In this document: piece by piece, positions 40,111-46,653 of the stretch
How positions within the stretch are numbered: position 1 is the stretch's first letter
How the letters are laid out: every line of letters starts with the position of its first letter
DNA from: Acrasis kona
Taxonomy: Eukaryota; Heterolobosea; Eutetramitea; Acrasida; Acrasidae
Assembly: GCA_026419775.2 (NCBI GenBank)
Contig: JAOPGA020001253.1
Location: 1 to 46,653 of the forward strand
DNA: 46,653 bases
Reading direction: 5' to 3'
Program-made: the position numbers and the translations under genes
The notes under the pieces: model-generated
Told to the model about the DNA's origin: nothing
Database searches by the model: none
What the model saw: only the letters and a program-made list of their open reading frames with translations

Positions 40111-40621
40111 CTAGCACCATCTGTGTGATTTTGAATTATGATTTTTAATTAGTGAATTGATAAAGTCAAGATCAGAAGTTATCGGCCACTTTTCTGGAAT
40201 CATTATCTGTTGGATCTTCACAAAACAACAGCAATTCAAATAAGTGTCGCCGACCTCAACAAACTGCTTTTTCTTCCACTAGTTCTGTAGGAATAGCCAT
40301 GTTCTGCCTCCCTCCGTGCGTACACCAATTATAGCTATTGCGTGACGGCCAATTTCTTCTCCTTCTGGTGTGCCATCAATCATAAAACAAGTCACTCTTG
40401 TTCATAAAATCTGTCAATATAGTGTTGCCGTGAGTTCGATTATTGATGATTGCTTTATATCTTGGTGAATCTGGTGAATTATTTACAATTGGTGATGCAC
40501 CCAAATCAAATCTTCTGGCCATTAGAGAGTGGATATCGCTATGTATTATAATAAACTTTCTTATCATTGATGTATCTGTTCTGTATTTTTGGATATTTGG
40601 TGATTTGTTGTGTTTCTGCAT
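40111..40621 (-). pseudogene. Decayed gene with papain-like C-terminal signature
   Basis: The first part (40621-40376) reads SLMARRFDLGASPIVNN and on. A one-base shift near 40383 leads into frame 40383-40111: IGRHAIAIIGVRTEGGRTWL, then FLQN, a TAG at 40279-40281, then WKKKQFVEVGDTYLNCC. The order HA-x4-GV...G-x-x-W-x(3)-QN-x-W is that of the His and Asn boxes of papain-like peptidases. The TAG sits in the Asn-box. A frameshift and a stop argue for a pseudogene. The family call rests on short motifs only. Confidence 0.4.
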
Positions 40622-40696
40622 TCAATGGACTTTGTAATGATTTTTCTTGATTTTGTTGAACTCAACCTTTGGTCTGTTCCATAGAACGGTAGAAAA

Positions 40697-40720
40697 GTAG
40701 GAAGGAGAAAAGTATAAAAA
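40697..40720 (+). promoter_or_regulatory. Promoter box and TATA element of small-gene copy 2
   Basis: GTAGGAAGGAGAA followed by AGTATAAAAA, 49-72 bp before the ATG. It is nearly identical to the element before copy 1. Confidence 0.65.
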
Positions 40721-40768
40721 CGATATGTGAACATCTGTATCTCGAAACAAATATTCAAAAAAACAACA

Positions 40769-41005
40769 ATGAAGTACACACAAGAAACAACAAGAACAGA
40801 ATGGATAAAGAAACCAGCTGACCAGACCAAACAAATCAAGTCAAACATTGACCTTAATAACGTTGTGACAGGAACAAGAAGGAGAAAGGATTACTACTAC
40901 GCGGACACTCTATTCAACGGAAAGGTGAACAAACCTGTACAAAGACTAAAAGGCAAAAGACTTTCAAAGAACAGACTTGAAGCTAGATTGAAGGCAACAA
41001 TTTGA
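40769..41005 (+). CDS. 78-residue basic protein, copy 2, unknown function
   Basis: ATG at 40769, TGA at 41003. It is the same protein as that at 35280-35516 except for one residue (RRRKDYYYAD here). The two copies lie in the same orientation, 5.5 kb apart. Similarity extends about 130 bp upstream at lower identity, but falls off quickly after the stop. No start alternative exists upstream, since the leader (AACAACA-rich) has stops. Confidence 0.75.
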   Translation: MKYTQETTRTEWIKKPADQTKQIKSNIDLNNVVTGTRRRKDYYYADTLFNGKVNKPVQRLKGKRLSKNRLEARLKATI

Positions 41006-41400
41006 GTTAACATTACTGTATAATAATAAATAATTAAAACAAAAACAAAACCATAGTTTTACATGTAAACAAAGGATTGATTGTAGCAATGTTTATTTTT
41101 TTCTGAAGGATTGCGATTCCAATTTATGAGTCCGATGCTATCACGTCTTGAAGTTTTATTTGTTCTTGCTGTGTTATCTTTTGAATGTTTTTCTGCCTTT
41201 TAAAATTCTAGCTTGAATGTGTATCCCACTCTCCCTGGTACTTTAGAAAGAATGAAAAATGTCTACAGCATTAGAAATATTCAATCAATGGGGAGACTTT
41301 GATGACTTGAAATAGAAATGTTGCGCTTATTGATAACAAATCTCTCCGCACCAGCTATACATTAAGGTTTTTAAACTACTTCTCCACAATAAACTTGAGC
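41006..41400. other. Gene-free stretch
   Basis: AATAATAAATAATTAAAAC just after the stop of copy 2 may serve for polyadenylation. The rest has no frame or repeat except weak similarity near 41370-41400 to 31478-31520. Confidence 0.4.
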
Positions 41401-41547
41401 ATTCTCATGATATTTTCATCAATAAAGGTGATTAGATCTCGATTCAAAAAGGTACAAGTCTTCCAAATGGTTGTACACACATTGTAAATCTGAATATCTC
41501 ACTTCAATGTGCTTGTGTACTAAATATTTTGTAACGGCCAAGTATAA
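41401..41547 (+). repeat. Dispersed repeat R1, copy b
   Basis: Direct copy of 31674-31834. Here it continues straight into repeat R2 (41565), whereas in the first locus R1 and R2 are 1.5 kb apart. So one locus has lost or gained the intervening sequence. Confidence 0.85.
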
Positions 41548-41564
41548 TCGAGTAGAAAGTACAA

Positions 41565-41712
41565 CAGTTATACCAAGTTCTTTTTACCAGAGACCAGAAG
41601 ACACATCAATATACGATCAATCCAACATTGCTCCTTACAAGTACACAACAAACGCTTTCGAACAATGACACCATACTACAAACACAACACCGACGTAACA
41701 TCACCACGCACA
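41565..41712 (+). repeat. Dispersed repeat R2, copy b (exon-like)
   Basis: Matches 33380-33530. The frame reads SFYQRPEDTSIYDQSNIAPY then KYTTNAFEQ and TGA (41666). The region 41713-42004 after it holds no gene, only a GTAAGTAG...AATGTAAC element (41953-41986) like that at 34661. Confidence 0.6.
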
Positions 41713-42004
41713 ACAAACATTTTCAGTGTTTGAAAAGCGGTTGAGAATTAAATTAGAGAGCATTTGAAGAGGATTATTACTAGAATATGGTTATTTTACT
41801 TTTGGTTGATAAGTAAATGTTTGCGTTGCCATCCATCTTGCCAGAATATTCGATTTAAATTCCATTATCGCAATGCCACCTCTGATCCGGAACATTTTCA
41901 TTGCAAAGACTCCTTAAGAGAATGCACATGATGACCAAAACAATACAATGCCGTAAGTAGACATTTTGTTCTTTCTAATGTAACGATAGTTTGAATGAGA
42001 ACAC

Positions 42005-42341
42005 AACATCTCAGGAGATTCAAGATACTTTGAACGTTTAAATGGACAAGTACAAGCAGAAGAACATTATGGATGCATCATTTTGGTCTATAGTTAAGAG
42101 AGTGTGGATTGAATCATACTTTTAGACTCATTGGTGTAAATACTGTGAGACGACTATGACCGTTGACATTTGATTTTCAATCACAAAAGACAGACATCTA
42201 GCGGAGGCTAACTTGTCCTAACTGATTCAAATATGTACGTAATAAAATTTATATTTATCAAAACTTCTGGTTTCCATCATTCTTTCTCAACATCCGAATG
42301 ATGTCTCGATTGCGTTATGAACGAATTCACTCAATTTGTAA
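42005..42341 (+). repeat. Dispersed repeat R6, copy b, abutting the retrotransposon
   Basis: Direct copy of 34841-35144. Homology stops at TCAATTTGTAA (42331-42341). In copy a this point is followed by the promoter and the 78-residue gene. Here it is followed by the 3' end of the minus-strand LINE. Confidence 0.8.
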
Positions 42342-42745
42342 ACTTACTTTCTAATTTTATAAAAAAGAGGGTTTATTGGGTTTTCACCCTTTACAAGAGG
42401 ATTAGAGGAAGATCTTCCTCATACTCATTATAATAAAAGATTATATGTTACGTTCTTTGTTTTTTCTTCGGGTTTTCTTGGGGGTAGGATGATTCTAATT
42501 TTCTTCGCGTGGGGTTTGAGGCAAGTACTGGAGTGGTGTATGGGTTATCCGATGGTCTTTCAATGGGTGATTAGGATCTGGGAGCTTGCACGAAGTTAGC
42601 AGTCATGTTAGTGTTTTGCATATTCACAAAAGTTGAGAGTGTATGATTAGGGAAATTATACAAGCAAAAATTAACGACTCAATACTGAACAATAACCGTT
42701 GTTACGGAAGTTAATCTACTGGGAGAGCATTATTGGCTTGTTTAA

Positions 42746-44173
42746 TTAAACGAATAGTGGAGATACAATTATAGATATTCTGGCCAAAATTCGGTTAATA
42801 TCTCCAACTAGCTCAGACCATTTGAGTTCAACCGTTTTAATTATTTTTTTCTGTTCTATTTCGGATTGAATAATATTCTCCTTGATGCATCTCCTGATTT
42901 TTTTAGCACATTGTTTGGATAGCATGCCCCGTATACCTATAGGAACTGATTTTTTAAAACAATCTACAATTATTTCGTCCCAAACCAAAACTGGCATTAA
43001 ATCTATACCGTAAAACTTAAATAAATCTCGTAGTTCTTCCGCTGTTGTTTTTCTGTTAGGTGATGTATTCTGACAGTCCCAAATTAAATGTTTACAAGAT
43101 GAAGGCGTATTACATTTGGTACATAAGTGTAATTCGCCTTTGCGATTTTGGATGCAAAACGAATCTGTCTGTGCCTTGAATAAAATATTAGAATCAAAGC
43201 GTGAAGAGTTATGTGACCAGAGATGGGCAAAACTTGATCTGCTCCAATCAAAACATGGATTAATAGGATGAAAACCGGCTTTTTTTTGGATTATCTCATT
43301 AATACAGGAATTTACTGTATCGGCTTGGATATTATCGTGGATTAATTTTGTAACATCGGATATGATACTATTACCGTCATGATAGAAGAACGAATTCGAG
43401 TTATCAAGAACTGCTGACCATACCGAATATATATTATCAGTAAAATTTGTTGCATAATCGGCCAAGTCGTCTGCTATTGGGTTTAGCCCAGATTCTGTGT
43501 GGCCATATACATGGTGCAAGGAAAGCCTAATATCTTTATTTGTGCATAAATTCTTAATTGCATCTGTCAGATGTTTACAGGTAGCAAATTTATATTTTGG
43601 GTTTTGAATGTTAGCGGCATTTAGGTTGTCCACCATTATATCGATGTTAGAACCATTGGGGGCACTATATACTGTATATAAAATAGTAGCAAGTTCTGCT
43701 TCAGTTGACGAAGCTAGTTTACCAAGTGGGAGAATAGAATAAGAGATTGGTTTCATTATGTCGTCGGATGAGCACCATACAATACCACCACCACACGTAC
43801 CATCGTTTTTTCTAGATCCATCTGTCCACACCGTAAATTCACCTGGCTTATTAAACGGACAATCTTTTGGGAAGCTCTGATGTGTCAGTGAGGATGTAGT
43901 TGGGTTCAAGATACGCCATTTCTCTATATGGAGAAAATCCCTGTGTACGATGGAAATGTTCATATCATTCAAATTGCTGATCAGCTTTACAAGGGTGTCT
44001 CTGGATTGTTTAGATGGTCGGTGACGTTTGTTGGCTTCTGACAATGATGAAATGGTGTCGTCTCTTGAAAAATCGTCATTTAACCAATGGAGCAGATTTG
44101 ATGCCTGAGCTGACAATGATATTTCATGTGTGGTGCGTAAACCAAGTCCACCATATCTAGGGTCGAGATGAAT
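42746..44173 (-). CDS. LINE polyprotein continuation: RNase H and zinc-knuckle part
   Basis: The first in-frame ATG is at 44116, but the frame is open back to the frameshift and includes LDPRYGGLGLRTTHEI, so it is the 3' part of the same polyprotein. RNase H marks are the first Asp in VWTDGSRKNDGTCGGG, a Glu in SSTEAELATIL, a third acidic residue in IMVDNLNAA, and a His/Asp pair in HVYGHTE with NPIADDLAD. Near residue 330 a CTKC then CKHLIWDC pattern is the usual C-terminal CCHC of such elements. It ends at TAA 42746. Confidence 0.88.
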   Translation of the reverse strand: MHLDPRYGGLGLRTTHEISLSAQASNLLHWLNDDFSRDDTISSLSEANKRHRPSKQSRDTLVKLISNLNDMNISIVHRDFLHIEKWRILNPTTSSLTHQSFPKDCPFNKPGEFTVWTDGSRKNDGTCGGGIVWCSSDDIMKPISYSILPLGKLASSTEAELATILYTVYSAPNGSNIDIMVDNLNAANIQNPKYKFATCKHLTDAIKNLCTNKDIRLSLHHVYGHTESGLNPIADDLADYATNFTDNIYSVWSAVLDNSNSFFYHDGNSIISDVTKLIHDNIQADTVNSCINEIIQKKAGFHPINPCFDWSRSSFAHLWSHNSSRFDSNILFKAQTDSFCIQNRKGELHLCTKCNTPSSCKHLIWDCQNTSPNRKTTAEELRDLFKFYGIDLMPVLVWDEIIVDCFKKSVPIGIRGMLSKQCAKKIRRCIKENIIQSEIEQKKIIKTVELKWSELVGDINRILARISIIVSPLFV

Positions 44174-46652
44174 AAAATAGTTTCTTAGTGAAATTGTTAC
44201 TCATCACTGATTCTCTTAACACAGTGCGTGCGTGCGTGTCAATGATATTCTCACCGTCTTTTGATAAAGCTCCAATACCTGTGTAGTATCTTGCTGTCCC
44301 ATGTGCAAAAGATTGAACAATGCGAGACATGTGAAGTGGTTTGATTACATGTCTATTTAGAACGTCGATCTTCTCTACTGCTTTATGTGTAGTTTTATTT
44401 GTATTCGCTACAAACCTATTGCTATATGATAACATGAAACCCAAATATTCAAAATCATCGGAAAGTGTGAATTTGATAGGGGAGCCGTCAATCAAGATTT
44501 CTTCATCTAGATCAGGGTGCACATTTAATTTGTTCTTGTGCCATACATATTTGAAGATTTTGGTCTTGGATATATTCAGTTTCATTCCAATACTCTTACA
44601 CACATAATCTGTTGTATTCATTAGGGATTTTATGTCATCAAAAGAGTTTGCTACAAGGACCGTGTCATCTGCATAACTATATAATGCACGTCGAGCGTCA
44701 TGGAAAAGATACCCCCTTAATTGTTCGTTTGATACATCTTCATAATCTATTACTCTATTCAGAAGCTCTGCGAATAAGTTGAATGCTATTGGAGATAGTG
44801 GATCACCTTGGGGCAGCCCTTTTTTGAAGTCTATATAATCTGTTAGCCCGTGAGCAGTGAGCACTTGAATTTTTTGATTAGCATACAGTCTTTCAAGGAT
44901 ACCAATGAAGTTTTCAGGGAAACCGAGGCAATTGAGTATTTCAAACAACATATTGTGGTCAACACTAGGGTAAGCATCTTCGAAATCGATAAGCACACCA
45001 TATAGTGGGGATTTATTTCTTCTAGCGTTGTTAAGAATAGATTGCATTTTGTGAGCTAAATCCGCACATCTCGCTTTTTTACGAAAGCCACGTTGGTGTG
45101 ATGCAATCACTTTGTATTTTTGTGACACAAATTGAATACGGCCATTGATCACGTTCATAACGAGTCTGTATAAAACAGGAAGGATAGTTATTGGTCTAAA
45201 TGATTTGGGGTTCGCAACGTCCTTGCTGCCCTTTTTTGGAATAAGAGTTACGAAACCGTTCTTGCAAGATTTGGCAATATCATTCTGATTTGTGAAAAAG
45301 TTGTTAATCGCTGTCACCAAATGGTTTAGATTTTCATCATCTATAACTTTCAGTATCTTGCTTGACATGCCATCTAGACCCGCTGCAGTATTTTTCATGT
45401 TCTTTATGACAGGTTTGAGTTCTTTAATCGAGATCGGTTTTGATAGATTTACGTCATCACCATGATCCCACTTAATGACTTTAGAGGCTAGTATATTTTT
45501 TATTCTCTCTGGAAGCTCGTTTAACGGTTTTTTGGCGAATCTGTCCGAAAACTGTTTATGTATGCTGTCAAGGACCTCTTGGGGATCGGTTGCAATGGTA
45601 TCATCTGATCTACGAAATTTGGATATAGATTTATGTGGTGATCTAGGTAATGTGGCTTTATAAATCAATCTGAAACTTCCTCCTTTTTTGATTTCGTTAT
45701 GCCATGCTTCTGCTGATTCCATTTTCATAGATAGTTGTTGACCCCATTTTTCTTTTTGAAGATTCTTGATACGATTTTTAACTGCATCTAATTCATTCTT
45801 TAAATCAATGTAGAGGTGATTGGTATGGTCGGACACCTTGATAATACCACTGTTGATTTTACGTCGCGTTGAGACTAGCTCCTTGATTGATGCATTAATT
45901 TCGTGTACCTTTTTGTTTCGGAATCTAACACCAGTACCAGCTTTGGATTTTTTGAAGGATTTTTCCGCAGCATTAATTAAATTTTCCGATAAGTTATCTA
46001 TGGAGCCGTCAAAAATGGAGGAGGACAGTATCTCATTAAACTTTGTTTTAGTCTTGTCATCTACGTGGAAAATTGGTCTATTAAATGGAGTGGGTATAAC
46101 TGCGTCAAACTTTGTGAGAATGGTATGGTGGTCTGTATCTAAATTTGAGGCATTGTCAGTGTCAACGGTGAGGGTAGCGTCGAAAGACGTAGCGATAAAA
46201 TCGATAATGGACTCATGACCTTGTGAGTTTGTCCATGTTGGGATTGAGTTCGGTAGGTATTTAAAGTGAAACTTATTCTGCCATGAGTTAAGGATATCTT
46301 TCCTGCTCTTGTGATGATTGTATTCGTCAAATAGTCTGCAGTTGAAATCACCACCTAATATTATTTCTGATTTTCTGTGTACAGCAGCTTGAAGATATAA
46401 TTCAACATCACTAAGTAATTGGAGTGAAATAATGTTGTCACTGTGGCTACTTCCAGCTGGTAGGTATAGATTGGTAACCGAGAAATCTTTACCGTTAAGC
46501 GTTAATGTTAGCATTAGGCATCTTCCGAAAACTTTGGTCGGTGAATGGTGTGATACAATTTTGTCGGCTATAAGTCTGTGTACAACGATGGCAACCCCTT
46601 GATGTCTGGCTGATGGATTGGACGCGAAATAAGTTTTGTATGGGCGGAAAGC
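44157..46652 (-). CDS. LINE polyprotein: endonuclease and reverse transcriptase, partial
   Basis: Open from the window edge (46652) to TAG 44157, 831 residues. An N-terminal AP-endonuclease-like domain has GVAIVVHR, then IILGGDFNCR (catalytic Asp, Asn) and TDHHTI. The true start lies outside the window. RT motifs are near residues 425-680: TLIPKKGSKDVANPKSFRPI, the first catalytic Asp in VLIDFEDAYPSVDH, GLPQGDPLSP, and the box YADDTVL. The frame ends early: the next codons of the family's conserved segment (LDPRYGGLGLR) are in another frame. A run of four T (44174-44177) on the coding strand has probably gained a base. The protein primes reverse transcription at a nicked target. Confidence 0.92.
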   Translation of the reverse strand, partial: AFRPYKTYFASNPSARHQGVAIVVHRLIADKIVSHHSPTKVFGRCLMLTLTLNGKDFSVTNLYLPAGSSHSDNIISLQLLSDVELYLQAAVHRKSEIILGGDFNCRLFDEYNHHKSRKDILNSWQNKFHFKYLPNSIPTWTNSQGHESIIDFIATSFDATLTVDTDNASNLDTDHHTILTKFDAVIPTPFNRPIFHVDDKTKTKFNEILSSSIFDGSIDNLSENLINAAEKSFKKSKAGTGVRFRNKKVHEINASIKELVSTRRKINSGIIKVSDHTNHLYIDLKNELDAVKNRIKNLQKEKWGQQLSMKMESAEAWHNEIKKGGSFRLIYKATLPRSPHKSISKFRRSDDTIATDPQEVLDSIHKQFSDRFAKKPLNELPERIKNILASKVIKWDHGDDVNLSKPISIKELKPVIKNMKNTAAGLDGMSSKILKVIDDENLNHLVTAINNFFTNQNDIAKSCKNGFVTLIPKKGSKDVANPKSFRPITILPVLYRLVMNVINGRIQFVSQKYKVIASHQRGFRKKARCADLAHKMQSILNNARRNKSPLYGVLIDFEDAYPSVDHNMLFEILNCLGFPENFIGILERLYANQKIQVLTAHGLTDYIDFKKGLPQGDPLSPIAFNLFAELLNRVIDYEDVSNEQLRGYLFHDARRALYSYADDTVLVANSFDDIKSLMNTTDYVCKSIGMKLNISKTKIFKYVWHKNKLNVHPDLDEEILIDGSPIKFTLSDDFEYLGFMLSYSNRFVANTNKTTHKAVEKIDVLNRHVIKPLHMSRIVQSFAHGTARYYTGIGALSKDGENIIDTHARTVLRESVMSNNFTKKLFYSSRP

Positions 46653-46653
46653 T

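Larger units (their letters stand above)
42355..46653 (-). mobile_element. Non-LTR retrotransposon (LINE), APE-RT-RNase H type, 5' end outside window
   Basis: Domain order on the minus strand is AP-endonuclease, reverse transcriptase, RNase H, then a Cys/His knuckle. A 3' UTR of about 390 bp follows with AATAAA near 42380. No poly(A) tail or clear target-site duplication was seen at the 3' end, so that boundary is set by where repeat R6 ends. The order with RNase H after RT occurs in I-like, Tad-like and several plant and protist clades. Both coding parts keep their motifs, so the copy is young or recently active, apart from one frameshift. Confidence 0.9.

Noticed and set aside
33855-40281. 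Single in-frame TAG or TAA codons in otherwise open frames, suggesting stop-codon reassignment or readthrough
   Set aside because: TAG, TAA and TGA all end conserved genes in this window (M28 peptidase and the four-pass protein end in TAG, the mitochondrial carrier in TGA), so these stops are better read as decay.
42342-42745. Searched for a poly(A) tail, target-site duplication or an LTR at the element's 3' side
   Set aside because: None was visible; the element is defined by its domains and by the end of repeat R6.
1-46653. CRISPR array, bacterial operon structure, plasmid or phage features
   Set aside because: No regularly spaced short repeats, no Shine-Dalgarno pattern; spliced eukaryotic genes occur throughout.

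Overview
This is nuclear DNA of a compact, AT-rich eukaryotic genome. It carries COG7, coatomer zeta, a mitochondrial carrier, RPS11, PLRG1, Y14/RBM8A, LSM1, PP2A and a P4-ATPase. Introns start with GT, end with AG and are mostly 35-45 nt. TAA, TAG and TGA all act as stops. DRC1, a nexin-dynein regulatory complex subunit, implies a motile flagellum. A heterolobosean amoeboflagellate (Naegleria-like) fits this best, but that is an inference from gene content and intron style, not from a marker gene.

Region 1 (1-31,278) is gene-dense and ordinary in layout: about 22 recognisable genes or intact open frames on both strands, with intergenic gaps often under 200 bp. Convergent neighbours are separated by as little as 12-31 bp, so their 3' UTRs must overlap. 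The genes serve membrane lipid and sugar transport (flippase, GLUT-like carrier, OSBP, ER M28 peptidase), Golgi traffic (COG7, COPZ), RNA processing (PLRG1, RBM8A, LSM1), translation (RPS11, tRNA-Ile), signalling (PP2A, DYRK, a Ras-ankyrin-PH fusion) and the flagellum (DRC1). They look like independent housekeeping loci, not an operon or pathway cluster. The region ends with an intron-containing tRNA-Ile(UAU).

Region 2 (31,279-42,345) is different: few clear genes, ACAACA-rich sequence, two N bases, and a mosaic of diverged direct and tandem duplications. It holds two nearly identical copies of a 78-residue basic protein, each behind the same promoter-like box and TATA element. It also holds several small spliced frames, and decayed multi-copy frames that share protein motifs across duplicated blocks. 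A decayed gene with a papain-like C-terminal signature lies on the minus strand. I read this as a lineage-specific, rapidly duplicating small-gene cluster, mostly pseudogenised.

Region 3 (about 42,355-46,653, minus strand) is a non-LTR retrotransposon with AP-endonuclease, reverse transcriptase, RNase H and a zinc-knuckle-like tail. It is cut by the window edge at its 5' side and broken by a one-base frameshift. Its 3' end abuts one of the duplicated blocks of region 2.

The most novel items are the Ras-ANK-PH fusion with serines at the Ras positions 12 and 61, the duplicated 78-residue protein with its conserved promoter, and the decayed FF-MNG gene family.
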